A stretch of DNA of 64,000 bases, from the NCBI RefSeq assembly GCF_000772935.1, contig NZ_JPVR01000079.1, positions 243,294 to 307,293 on the forward strand, read 5' to 3'. Positions within the stretch are counted from its first letter, which is position 1. Every line of letters starts with the position of its first letter. This document shows, in pieces, positions 19,321 to 27,122 of the stretch. This stretch comes from Lysinibacillus boronitolerans JCM 21713 = 10a = NBRC 103108 (GTDB taxonomy: Bacteria; Bacillota; Bacilli; Bacillales_A; Planococcaceae). Position numbers and translations under genes: made by a program. The notes under the pieces were generated by a model. The model had not been told where the DNA came from and searched no databases. It saw only the letters and a program-made list of their open reading frames with translations.

Positions 19321-20028
19321 TTATCTATATAATTTTTCAATTCCATCCAATAGTATTTCCAAATCATTATCTGTTAAACTTGCTGTAGCACTTTCATTTC
19401 CATGCATAACTCTATTTCGTATCTTTTTGTACTTTTTTATAATTGAAGGCAAATTATTAGAAGTATGTTTTTTATAAATTTCATTTAAATCTTGTGTTTT
19501 AGTATCTCCAGTCTGATATCTTAAAAGACCTTCAAAAGCAATAAAAAGATGCATAAAACTCCCCAGAAAATTATTATTTTTATACATTAAATAACTTAAA
19601 TATAAGGACTGTTGCCAAAAAGGTAAGCCTTTTTTACATCCTCCAACATAAAGCTCTACATAGAAAGTATAATCCAATGCTAAATTGTATAAGTATCCAG
19701 GTTCACCCGTTATTAAATATATAAAAGTAACTTCTTTTTTGAAAGAATCCACATTCACAGATTCTATAGAAAAATTGGCGGTTTCTACGCTCGTACATAT
19801 CCAGCCATTATTATACTCTTCTTCATCAATAAAACCGTATGTTCCATACGAAATTCTATCTAACATACTGAACTCATCAAACTCTAGTTCTTGATGTTCA
19901 TATAATCTAAATTCACGATAATAAGTGTTTTTTTCATATCCATATATATCTACATCAAAATAGCTTTCTATAGTCCTATTAATATATATCTCCATATCTA
20001 AAAGTGTTTCTTTAAAAATAGCCTCCAT
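19321..20028 (-). CDS. HEPN-domain protein (probable ribonuclease)
   Basis: The product is about 235 aa. The first about 120 residues are acidic and rich in aromatic residues; I do not recognise them. The last about 90 are helical (FMHLFIAFEGLLRYQTGD) and carry RNRVMH near 203-208, the R-x4-H catalytic motif of HEPN ribonucleases. HEPN proteins often cut RNA in abortive phage defence or in toxin-antitoxin pairs. ATG 20028 is preferred over 20067 because GAAGGGA is well placed before it. It lies between Mokosh and the tnsA remnant, so it is transposon cargo. It could be a stand-alone effector or the toxin of a pair with the upstream small frame. Confidence 0.55.
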   Translation of the reverse strand: MEAIFKETLLDMEIYINRTIESYFDVDIYGYEKNTYYREFRLYEHQELEFDEFSMLDRISYGTYGFIDEEEYNNGWICTSVETANFSIESVNVDSFKKEVTFIYLITGEPGYLYNLALDYTFYVELYVGGCKKGLPFWQQSLYLSYLMYKNNNFLGSFMHLFIAFEGLLRYQTGDTKTQDLNEIYKKHTSNNLPSIIKKYKKIRNRVMHGNESATASLTDNDLEILLDGIEKLYR

Positions 20029-20041
20029 CTCATTTATCCCT

Positions 20042-20251
20042 TCAAATAAGATTTTTAATATACCCATTCTTTTTCAATAACTCATACGGATGTAACTTTT
20101 TATTTATAGCCTTTTTTTGAATTTGTAGTAGTGGTAATATTCCTTTTTTAACTTCAATATTGTTTATCTGATCAACTTTACTAATCTTTAATATTTCATT
20201 AATAACTAATAATTTCATAGCATTATAATCCATTTCAATGGGATGTTCCAC
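20042..20251 (-). CDS. Small unrecognised protein or gene tail upstream of the HEPN gene
   Basis: There are 69 codons from a GTG, but the open frame continues upstream without a stop through LGVFNNFSIKEIQNLARKVI to the tnsA remnant, so this may be the tail of a larger lost protein. It is basic and helical (ILKISKVDQINNIEVKKG, then QIQKKAINKKLHPYELLKK). It does not match the C-terminal half of the intact TnsA in this window. The 3' end lies 13 bp before the HEPN ATG, a spacing that would suit a co-translated partner. Function unknown. Confidence 0.35.
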   Translation of the reverse strand: MEHPIEMDYNAMKLLVINEILKISKVDQINNIEVKKGILPLLQIQKKAINKKLHPYELLKKNGYIKNLI

Positions 20252-20307
20252 TATTACTTTTCTTGCTAAGTTTTGAATTTCCTTAATACTGAAATTATTG
20301 AAAACTC

Positions 20308-20697
20308 CTAATGTGCAAGCCCTACTAACCCATTTCCTTTTTCTACCGTTAATAAAAAATCCGTTGTCATTACAACTGGCTGATTCGTTTTAGGGTCTGT
20401 AGGATGTTTTAGACCTAATTCATCAGCAATGACAATTGTTTCTTCCAACGGCAATAAAGGAAATTGTTCTCGAATATCAAAAACAAAATCCGAATATTCA
20501 ATTAAAAAAGTAGTTTCGTTCCAAATCTGATAAAAATTCGTGCTGCCTTTCGTTTTAATACCTTTTAAACGAGTGGATCTTCCCAATGAGGAAACATCTT
20601 GAATATTCAACCACGGTTTATAATCGGCACCGATTCCCGAGCCACGACCTTCTTTAATCCACTTTTCAACTTTAGATGTTCTAGTTCTTTTAGACAA
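20308..20697 (-). pseudogene. Truncated tnsA (Tn7-like endonuclease subunit)
   Basis: 129 codons from a TTG encode the N-terminal catalytic region of TnsA: WIKEGRGSGIGADYKPWL, FDIREQFPLLPLEETI and VMTTDFLLTV, close to the same segments of the intact tnsA at 43490-44323 (277 aa). The product stops shortly after the TTDF strand and lacks the rest of the nuclease core and the C-terminal TnsC-interacting domain. It is a relict of element A; it could still be translated as a fragment. Confidence 0.75.
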
Positions 20698-20702
20698 AAA
20701 AC

Positions 20703-20733
20703 ACCCCTTTGGCTAAATAATAACCAAAGGGGT
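20703..20733 (-). promoter_or_regulatory. Hairpin in the tnsA-remnant leader that hides its ribosome site
   Basis: A perfect 10-bp stem ACCCCTTTGG / CCAAAGGGGT ends 5 nt before the TTG start. The only ribosome-site candidate (AAAGGGG) is inside the stem, and TTTTTT follows. It may be a terminator that stops read-through into tnsA, or a translational lock. Confidence 0.5.
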
Positions 20734-20740
20734 AAAGCTT

Positions 20741-20773
20741 CGCAACTTTTTTACAATCGTCGCGACTTTATTT
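20741..20773 (-). repeat. High (left-type) end of element A with two TnsB-like sites
   Basis: On the minus strand the sites are AAATAAAGTCGC (20773-20762) and AAAAAAGTTGCG (20752-20741), with the terminus TGTAGA at 20783. They are in inverted orientation to the sites just to the right. Confidence 0.5.
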
Positions 20774-20787
20774 CAAATCTACAACAA

Positions 20788-20935
20788 TGAAGAGTTTCAA
20801 TAAAGTTGTATACTAACAAATGTTCAAACCCGCATTCTTGTGTCTTTCTTATCTTTAAAATGACAATAAAGTCGTATACTTATTTTCATCAAATTAACTT
20901 ATTTTGCAATAAACTGTTACAAAAAAGTTGTATAC
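20788..20935 (+). repeat. Right-type end of a second Tn7-like element (B) with three or four TnsB-like sites
   Basis: Near-identical 16-mers CAATAAAGTTGTATAC (20798-20813), CAATAAAGTCGTATAC (20864-20879) and CAAAAAAGTTGTATAC (20920-20935) are all on the plus strand. A weaker overlapping copy is near 20907-20920. Multiple directly repeated sites at one end are the pattern of TnsB binding. They end 58 bp before the tniQ stop codon. Confidence 0.6.
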
Positions 20936-20993
20936 CAATACGAAAATTATGTACTTACATTATAGTTTAAATATGTTTCTTCACAGCTTTATT

Positions 20994-22880
20994 CTATAAG
21001 AATTTGTTATTATGGATAGTTACTAAATCCTCTATATATTTTAGTAATTTTTCTCGTTTCTCTATATTAATTCTAATATAGTTTTTAAGATTAGCTGCTT
21101 CAATAACCATATTTTTTGTTACAATCTCGTCTTTATATTTGGTATCCATAACAATTTTTATTCTTCTATGCCGAAAATCCTCAACCGTCTCTATATTCGA
21201 ATTGATATACTTAGTAGTAAGTGGGTATTTTCCACTGAACAAACTATAACTTGCTTTGACATCAAGTAAATTTATTATCCCTGTCCTACTTTTCCTAACC
21301 AATCTCTTTAAATTTCCTTCATGTTCTGACCAACTATCTATTATTAATTTTGCTTTGCTTAGTAATTCTTTATCTCTCTCTAAGTAATCTATTTTTTCTC
21401 TATTACCAGTACTCCTCAAGTAAGGAGAATTGCGAATTAACCATTCTTTATCATATTGTAAAAGCCATCCGTATATTTTAGTATATGCTTTACCTAAGTC
21501 AGAGCGTGAATATTCTGGATTTTCTTTTCGGATTTTTAGAAATTCCTCTTTGTAGTACTCCGTTTTTAATTTTTGTTTGTTCATTAATCCTTCTTTGTTT
21601 TTTAATTGAACTGAAGAAAGATGCCCCCTATTCTTAATCCTTATTACTGTATCCCTAGATATATTTGCTAATTCCGCTATTTTGTTCAGTGTTAGATCTT
21701 GTTTAAGTAATTCATTAAAATTAAGTTCCCATACTCGGCCTCGCTTTACTATTCTTCTATGGAAATCCCTTATATCAAAAGGAGATTTTTCCCCTTCCTT
21801 AATTATGTACTCAAAACCGCAATTACACTTTATGATACCTTGAATTTTCCTATCTGAATTATTTACTCTAACATTCACATTTTTTATATTCTCTTTTAAA
21901 TAATTCTTGCAAAACGGGTTCATACAAACCCAAGGTCCTTCACCAAAAGGTTTAAATGAGTTCTCCTTTTCAAAATAATTTTTGGCTGATCCACTTAATA
22001 ATCTCATTAATAATAAGTGTCTTATCGGATGTAACGACCTATTTTCTTCAATATTTATTAAACTAGGAACCCAAGAAAACTTGTCACTTATCTTGAAAAA
22101 TGAATCTAATAACTCTAGAAAATCTGTTGGATAATATTCAATTATTAACTTTTGTAAGTATTCTCTTCGCTTTTTAATGGGATATGCAAACCCTTTCTTA
22201 CCTAATAAATCTACATATTTGCTAATATAATACTCTTCAGAAAACGATTTGTAATTCATTCTAATAATGTATTCAACGTCCTCTGCTAGATCGATCAAAT
22301 ATTTCATTAGTTCCTCACTATAGCTCCTAAGTGGTTCTCTAATATCTTCAATTGTTGGAATTAAATAATTTATAAAGCCCATCTCGGATATTTTTAACGA
22401 ATACTCTAATAACGGAGTCTTATGCCTAGTACAAACAAAAATCCCTGGAATTTGATGAATCCTGTTCCAAAATCCTTCACCATTTGACTTAAGCTGTTCC
22501 TTTAAGCATTCTGCACAATAATATAAATATTTCTTGTTTTTTACATTGTATTTACTGTAACTAAATAAAAAAATATATAAATTTTTAAAATCACTTTTAT
22601 AAATTTTCTCATTCCATTCTTCACTTTTAAAGGGTTTTACAAACGGTATCACTGTATGCTGGTTAATAAAATACTCTTTAGTAAATTCTTTCGAGAATAT
22701 ATTGATTTGGGATACTAAATGAGCGAGTCCCATTGGTAATTCTAAATTAATATTTACCTTCTTTCCAAATAGTTCTTTATTTGTATGTTTTCTACTCAAG
22801 TTACCTACATGAATGTGATAACGAGCTATTATACTGTAATATAGTTCATCTTCATATGGCGTTGGAAAATAACCTATCAT
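20994..22880 (-). CDS. TniQ/TnsD-family target-selection protein (unlinked copy)
   Basis: The product is 628 aa. The TniQ domain is at the N-terminus (MIGYFPTPYEDELYYSIIAR, then GNLSRKHTNKELFGKK). The family zinc finger YCAECLKE...CTRHKTPL is at about 123-150, and a second cysteine cluster CMNPFCKNYL...IKCNCGFEY is at about 317-352. The C-terminal part has HTH-like segments (KIAELANISRDTVIRIKNRG). It is homologous along its length to the TnsD at 37873-39714 but clearly diverged. TniQ/TnsD proteins choose the insertion site and recruit TnsC. No tnsA, B or C lies beside it, but a transposon end does; it may give the nearby TnsABC a second target pathway. Confidence 0.85.
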   Translation of the reverse strand: MIGYFPTPYEDELYYSIIARYHIHVGNLSRKHTNKELFGKKVNINLELPMGLAHLVSQINIFSKEFTKEYFINQHTVIPFVKPFKSEEWNEKIYKSDFKNLYIFLFSYSKYNVKNKKYLYYCAECLKEQLKSNGEGFWNRIHQIPGIFVCTRHKTPLLEYSLKISEMGFINYLIPTIEDIREPLRSYSEELMKYLIDLAEDVEYIIRMNYKSFSEEYYISKYVDLLGKKGFAYPIKKRREYLQKLIIEYYPTDFLELLDSFFKISDKFSWVPSLINIEENRSLHPIRHLLLMRLLSGSAKNYFEKENSFKPFGEGPWVCMNPFCKNYLKENIKNVNVRVNNSDRKIQGIIKCNCGFEYIIKEGEKSPFDIRDFHRRIVKRGRVWELNFNELLKQDLTLNKIAELANISRDTVIRIKNRGHLSSVQLKNKEGLMNKQKLKTEYYKEEFLKIRKENPEYSRSDLGKAYTKIYGWLLQYDKEWLIRNSPYLRSTGNREKIDYLERDKELLSKAKLIIDSWSEHEGNLKRLVRKSRTGIINLLDVKASYSLFSGKYPLTTKYINSNIETVEDFRHRRIKIVMDTKYKDEIVTKNMVIEAANLKNYIRINIEKREKLLKYIEDLVTIHNNKFL

Positions 22881-23035
22881 ATCCTTACTCCTCTTATTTA
22901 TTACAATGTTTTTTCAGTAAAGCTTTTTTCATAAGTAAAAACGCTACCTAAAGTATATTTCAATTAGTAATGATGTCTGTCATCCCAAATCTGTTCCATA
23001 AGTTTGTCCATCCCATTTCCCTTAGTATTTTAAAA

Positions 23036-23059
23036 AGACTGCTAGCTTTCACTAACAGT
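23036..23059 (-). terminator. Terminator after the small membrane protein gene
   Basis: On the minus strand GACTGTTAG and CTAGCAGTC form a stem with one mismatch, followed by TTTTTAAAA. Confidence 0.6.
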
Positions 23060-23100
23060 CAATTAATTAAACTTTATAGAATTCTCCACATTAGACTTAC

Positions 23101-23307
23101 CTATTTTACATTTGTATTAGGTATGTTGTTTTTCTTATCCCAAATAATATATATGGTGAATGCTATAGGTCCAGTTAAAAAAACACAAATCAACCATATT
23201 AAATAACATTGCTTACTAAACTTATTTTCCAGATATTCATGTGTAATATATGATAACATTAAGATAATTAATATATATACTCCCACTATAAATAACTGAT
23301 TTAACAA
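23101..23307 (-). CDS. Small two-helix membrane protein
   Basis: The product is about 68 aa with two hydrophobic segments (FIVGVYILIILMLSYI and LIWLICVFLTGPIAFTIYII) followed by DKKNN. The layout recalls the PLDc_N-type short membrane domain. The start is put at TTG 23307, with GGGGGG 9 nt upstream; an earlier TTG overlaps the stop of the oxidoreductase gene. It is probably co-transcribed with that gene and ends at the terminator 23036-23059. Function unknown. Confidence 0.45.
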   Translation of the reverse strand: MLNQLFIVGVYILIILMLSYITHEYLENKFSKQCYLIWLICVFLTGPIAFTIYIIWDKKNNIPNTNVK

Positions 23308-23322
23308 AACATATCCCCCCAA

Positions 23323-24678
23323 TTAGCAACATGTATTTGATTGATTGACAAGATTAATACTACATACGCCTGTTTCTGGTAATTCTAATTCAACACGTTT
23401 CGACGCTTCTTCATCTCCTGATAAATAAGCTGTTATTGAACGAACCTGTTCGTAGCCGGTTGCCATTAAAAATGTTGGTGCGCGTCCATAACTTTTAGCT
23501 CCGACTATATAGAAGTCCTTTTCAGGTTGGCGTAGTATTTCTTCACCATGCGCTCTGACTGTGCCACAACTATGCTCATTAGGATCAATTAGTGGCGCTA
23601 ATGCTTGCACACTTTCTGTTGCTGTATCAATAGATAAACGCAGTTCATTGTTCATGGTAAAATCAGGTCGATTTCCTGCATTAACAATAAGTTCATCGAA
23701 TCCTGTAAGTACTTTTTGTTCTCCATTAATAGTACCTACAATATGGATATTCTCTTCTTTTTTCACCTGTGAAATATAGAAAGGTGTTACTACCTCAATC
23801 TTTCCTGTATCTACTAATTCATGGATGCGAATACCGAGTGCGCCACGTGCTGCCAACGCATCTTTTTCCTCCCCGCCATAGGCTTCTTCTACAGATCTTT
23901 TACGCATAATCCACACAAGCTTTGTTGAAGGATTATCTTTTTGTAATTCAGCCAAAGCTAATAAGGTATTGATCGCTGAATGACCACCACCAATGACAGC
24001 AACCTTCTTATTTGCATATCTCTTAGGATTCGTATTTATATCTGGAATACCATACTCAATGTGATCTGCTAATACTTTCTCATTTTTCAGCCAAACACCT
24101 GTAGAATTTGCTGGGTTTGGGTTCCCCCATGTACCCGTTGCATCGATAACTGCTTTTGCCTCAATAATATCGATGTCATCCTCTTTTTCAACATATATAT
24201 TAAAGAACTGATTTAATCGATTTTTTGATTTCATTTTATCATTTAATTGTCTTGAAATACCTACTACTTTTGAGTTCAATCGGATACTAGGTTTTATTTG
24301 TGTTAACTCTGCCAAAGGTTTTAAATAAAGATCAATTAACTCATGCCCTGTAGGTATTGTTTCTAAGTTAGGTTCTACCCAATCAGACCCCTCTAATAAT
24401 GATTTAGCAGCTCTATTGATGTTATAACGCCATGGAGAAAATAATGTGACATGCCCCCAAGTACGAATATTGTGTGCTATTTCATTGCCAGCTTCAAGTA
24501 AAATAAATGACTGGTTTTGCTCTACTAAATGAGCAGCAGTAGCTAACCCGATAGGACCTGCACCAATTATGACAATCGGTAAATTCTTATTGGAATTATT
24601 AACAGTCTCTTGGACTTCAATGTCCTGAACAGGAGTACAACAAGATTGATTTTGATTGATTACTTTTAGTGTTTTCAT
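23323..24678 (-). CDS. FAD/NAD(P)-dependent oxidoreductase of ars operons, with terminal Cys pairs
   Basis: The product is 451 aa. The FAD Rossmann motif GAGPIGLATAAHLVEQ is near 38, and a second nucleotide-binding motif GGGHSAINTLLAL is near 226; the C-terminal region carries an FAD-domain GAKSYGRAP. It resembles the flavin monooxygenase-like proteins (ArsO-like and related) found beside arsA and arsD. The protein has vicinal cysteines at both ends, C13-C14 (QSCCTP) and C450-C451 (NTCC), plus a Cys near 441, which could bind As(III). It has its own promoter with an ArsR-type operator and lies behind the terminator of the main ars operon. The reaction is not known. Confidence 0.75.
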   Translation of the reverse strand: MKTLKVINQNQSCCTPVQDIEVQETVNNSNKNLPIVIIGAGPIGLATAAHLVEQNQSFILLEAGNEIAHNIRTWGHVTLFSPWRYNINRAAKSLLEGSDWVEPNLETIPTGHELIDLYLKPLAELTQIKPSIRLNSKVVGISRQLNDKMKSKNRLNQFFNIYVEKEDDIDIIEAKAVIDATGTWGNPNPANSTGVWLKNEKVLADHIEYGIPDINTNPKRYANKKVAVIGGGHSAINTLLALAELQKDNPSTKLVWIMRKRSVEEAYGGEEKDALAARGALGIRIHELVDTGKIEVVTPFYISQVKKEENIHIVGTINGEQKVLTGFDELIVNAGNRPDFTMNNELRLSIDTATESVQALAPLIDPNEHSCGTVRAHGEEILRQPEKDFYIVGAKSYGRAPTFLMATGYEQVRSITAYLSGDEEASKRVELELPETGVCSINLVNQSNTCC

Positions 24679-24701
24679 ATAAACTTCTCCTCTTTTTTCT
24701 T

Positions 24702-24723
24702 TATATAAGCATTCCCTTATATA
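24702..24723 (-). promoter_or_regulatory. ArsR-type operator before the FAD oxidoreductase
   Basis: TATATAA-N8-TTATATA, a perfect palindrome in its arms, 24 bp upstream of the ATG. The same motif, with the same 8-nt spacing, occurs twice before arsR. Confidence 0.65.
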
Positions 24724-24734
24724 AAATATATTTT

Positions 24735-24761
24735 TTACGTCTAGCAGTAAGCTAGACGTAA
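24735..24761 (-). terminator. Terminator of the main ars operon
   Basis: A perfect 11-bp stem TTACGTCTAGC / GCTAGACGTAA with 5-nt loop, followed on the minus strand by AAAAAAT and A/T sequence. It separates the operon from the FAD oxidoreductase unit. Confidence 0.75.
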
Positions 24762-24783
24762 TTTATTTAAGCTTTTGTGATAG

Positions 24784-25008
24784 TTATGAACACACTTCCA
24801 TTTCACACATGATTTTATCAATTTCTTTTATAGCTTTTTCAAATTGCAACCATGTAGAAGTGCCGTAACGATCCATATCTCCTTTAAAGAAGAAATCAAA
24901 AGCAAACTCTTTAGCCTGTATCAATGTGTATTCTCTACTATTCATTATTAACTTTAAATAAGCGATAAAATAATCTTTAGTTAATTCGCTAGCATGGTTT
25001 ACTGTCAT
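24784..25008 (-). CDS. Small ars-operon protein with C-terminal cysteines
   Basis: The product is about 74 aa and starts at ATG 25008, with GGAGG 8 nt upstream; the earlier ATG at 25023 overlaps that site. It is helical and acidic, opening MTVNHASELTKDYFIAYLKL, and ends in CEMEVCS, which gives cysteines at 68 and 73. It is the last gene of the ars operon. I do not recognise the family; a small As(III)-binding or regulatory role is only inference. Confidence 0.6.
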   Translation of the reverse strand: MTVNHASELTKDYFIAYLKLIMNSREYTLIQAKEFAFDFFFKGDMDRYGTSTWLQFEKAIKEIDKIMCEMEVCS

Positions 25009-25073
25009 TATTGCATCCTCCATTCAACGGATTGAATAATTGCTACGACAGACAGTATATTTAGGATCACTTG

Positions 25074-25355
25074 TTAGCAAGATGTCGGTGAGTATCCAAC
25101 TAATACTAAACCTAGCTCACCATTCTCTTCTTCTGCATGGATCGTAACATCTGTTAATTGCGGTGCAATATCAGGATGAATTGCGACTTCGATACCTTCA
25201 ATTGTTTGAATTGCATCTTCTTCTGCTGGTGCTTCTAAGCCTACACCTAAATTAACCCCACAGCAGCCTGCAATACCAAAGAAACGAAGCGTTTTAACCT
25301 CTGAATCAGCTAATACCTGTTCTAAATAATTTTTACCTTCTAGACTCATTTTCAT
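25074..25355 (-). CDS. HesB/IscA-like protein of the ars operon
   Basis: The product is 93 aa. The fold pattern LRFFGIAGCCGVNLGVGL followed by IEVAIHPDIA is that of the A-type iron-sulfur carrier (HesB/YneR-like) family. It has an unusual vicinal pair C31-C32 and a terminal Cys93 in place of the classical C-x(n)-CGC arrangement. Such genes are regular members of Bacillales ars operons, sometimes labelled adhesin. The ATG overlaps the arsA stop codon (ATGA), so translation is coupled. It may bind As(III) or protect iron-sulfur clusters; unproven. Confidence 0.7.
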   Translation of the reverse strand: MKMSLEGKNYLEQVLADSEVKTLRFFGIAGCCGVNLGVGLEAPAEEDAIQTIEGIEVAIHPDIAPQLTDVTIHAEEENGELGLVLVGYSPTSC

Positions 25356-27121
25356 TTGATTTTCTCTCCTTTTAATTCATGTAAGCCTTGTGTTCCAACC
25401 GGTGGCGTTTTTACCCATGGAATGGCCACAAATTGATTATTGCTGATGGATCTAACTTCTTTTAGCCATTTCGTTTCAGCTTGTTGTTTTTGAATTAATG
25501 TTGGACTTGTTGTATAGATAGATGAAAACGTTTGATTAACAACCCACCAATCAACAGATAATCCAGCACGGTGTAAATCTTCTTGTAAGCGCGAAGCTTC
25601 ATAAACAGGTGTTGCTTCAGGAAGAGTTACAATGGCAACACTCGTATAAGAGGCATCACGCAACCTTGGTAACAGGTTAGAAACAGCTGGAGGAATATCC
25701 CCTTGTGAACGGCTTATTTCCCGATGATAAGCTTCTGTTGCGTCTAGTAAAAGCAACGTATGCCCTGTTGGTGCGGTATCAATAATAATGACTTCATCTT
25801 GATGATTTTCTACAACGTTAGCAAATGCTTTGAATACAGCTATTTCCTCTGTACAAGGAGAAGCCAAATCCTCTTTCACAAATGCTAAACCTTCCTCATT
25901 CATCGTTTCACTTGCCTTTGCAAGCACTTCTGCTTCATAGTTTGCCACTTCTGCTTTTGGATCAATACGACTGATCGTTAAATTATTAACGTTGTCATCT
26001 CCGAATGTCCAATCGAGGTGTGCGGCGGGATCTGTTGTAGTTAAATGTACATGAGTATCCTCTTCTGCTAATCGTAATGCAATATAAGAAGCCACAGTTG
26101 TTTTTCCAACCCCACCTTTCCCCATCGTAAAAATGAGTTTCGGTTTACGTTCTAAATAATCTGCAATCATTTCTTCTATCTCAGGAATCTTAGTTTCTTC
26201 ATTTGATTCATCTGCATGTATAACTTCTTTGTCAGTCATCCATGCTTGCATACGCTCAATACTTGATAATGAGTACGGTACAAAAGGTAAGTAGAAATGC
26301 TCAAATTGATTTAGTTCTTCAGGAATTCTTGCTATTGCATCAGCTTGACGCGCAATGAAAGCCTCTTCGATATCATCAGTAGAATTGGCATTGCTCATAT
26401 ATCCATTAATTAGTAGAGTCTGATTTTGAATGCCTATTTCAAACAATTCGTGAGAAGCACGTGCAGCTTCCTTTAAAGGATTTTCTTCTGGGCGTGTCAC
26501 TAACATTAACGTTGTTTGATTAGCATTCTTTAAACGTTCAACTGCCTCTTTATAGACTTCACGTTGTGGTTCTAGCCCTTTTAAAGGACCTAAACATGAA
26601 GTGCCAGTCGTGTTATCGTCTAGAAACGTAGACCATGCAGAAGGCAACTGTAATAATCGTAACGTATGCCCTGTAGGGGCTGTATCAAACACCACAGTGT
26701 CAAAATTCCCAATCACTGAAGTATCAGTCAATAGTGAAGCAAATTCATTAAAGGCAGCAATTTCTACTGTGCAAGCACCAGAAAGTTGTTCCTCCATATT
26801 TTGTAATACCACTTCAGGTAGTTTTCCACGGTACGGACCAACCATTTGCTCTTTGTAATGTTGTGCTGCCTGTTCAGGGTCCAAATTTATCGCAAATAAA
26901 TTGTCTATGCCTTCAATTTTTGTTGGACTATTAGAAAGCGTTTGGCCAAAAATATCTTGTAAGTTGGATGCGGGGTCTGTACTAATTAAAAGTACCTTTT
27001 TCCCTTCCCTTGCAATGGCTATTGATAGGCTACAAGCAACCGATGTTTTCCCAACGCCCCCTTTCCCCGTGAAAAACAGGAATGGGGTGTCAGGGAAATG
27101 AATTCTTGTAAAGCGTTCCAT
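25352..27121 (-). CDS. arsA: Arsenical pump-driving ATPase ArsA
   Basis: The product is 589 aa, full length. It has two homologous ATPase halves, each with a deviant Walker A: TGKGGVGKTSVACS near 19 and MGKGGVGKTTVASY near 334. Each half also has a DTAPTGHTL signature-ATPase motif. Metal-site cysteines are seen in SGACTVEIAAFNEF, SCLGP and ASPCTEEIAVFKAF, as in ArsA of plasmid R773. It accepts As(III) from ArsD and energises an arsenite carrier. ATG 27121 is chosen since AAAGGAG lies 9 nt before it, just after the arsD stop. Confidence 0.92.
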   Translation of the reverse strand: MERFTRIHFPDTPFLFFTGKGGVGKTSVACSLSIAIAREGKKVLLISTDPASNLQDIFGQTLSNSPTKIEGIDNLFAINLDPEQAAQHYKEQMVGPYRGKLPEVVLQNMEEQLSGACTVEIAAFNEFASLLTDTSVIGNFDTVVFDTAPTGHTLRLLQLPSAWSTFLDDNTTGTSCLGPLKGLEPQREVYKEAVERLKNANQTTLMLVTRPEENPLKEAARASHELFEIGIQNQTLLINGYMSNANSTDDIEEAFIARQADAIARIPEELNQFEHFYLPFVPYSLSSIERMQAWMTDKEVIHADESNEETKIPEIEEMIADYLERKPKLIFTMGKGGVGKTTVASYIALRLAEEDTHVHLTTTDPAAHLDWTFGDDNVNNLTISRIDPKAEVANYEAEVLAKASETMNEEGLAFVKEDLASPCTEEIAVFKAFANVVENHQDEVIIIDTAPTGHTLLLLDATEAYHREISRSQGDIPPAVSNLLPRLRDASYTSVAIVTLPEATPVYEASRLQEDLHRAGLSVDWWVVNQTFSSIYTTSPTLIQKQQAETKWLKEVRSISNNQFVAIPWVKTPPVGTQGLHELKGEKIK

Positions 27122-27122
27122 C

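Larger units (their letters stand above)
13561..20783. mobile_element. Relict Tn7-like element A carrying Mokosh defence and a HEPN protein
   Basis: The low end begins TGTGCAGATAATAAAGTTGC (13561) and has three AAAGTTG-type repeats on the plus strand. The high end, read inward on the minus strand from 20783, begins TGTAGATTTGAAATAAAGTC and has two AAAGTYGCG repeats on the minus strand. Both termini start with TGT, share the core AATAAAGTYGC and are inverted, as expected for TnsB-bound Tn7-like ends. Only a truncated tnsA remains of the transposition genes, next to the high end where tnsA should lie. Cargo is mkoB, mkoA and a HEPN gene. Boundaries are inferred; no target-site duplication was found. 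Confidence 0.5.

Noticed and set aside
20042..20251. C-terminal half of the broken tnsA
   Set aside because: The sequence does not resemble the C-terminal part of the intact TnsA in this window.
13556..20791. Target-site duplication around element A
   Set aside because: The 5-bp sequences next to the proposed ends do not match; the second element's insertion or decay may have removed it.
22970..23206. Plus-strand 78-codon frame with a hydrophobic segment
   Set aside because: It overlaps the better-supported minus-strand membrane gene and its terminator and lacks a good ribosome site.
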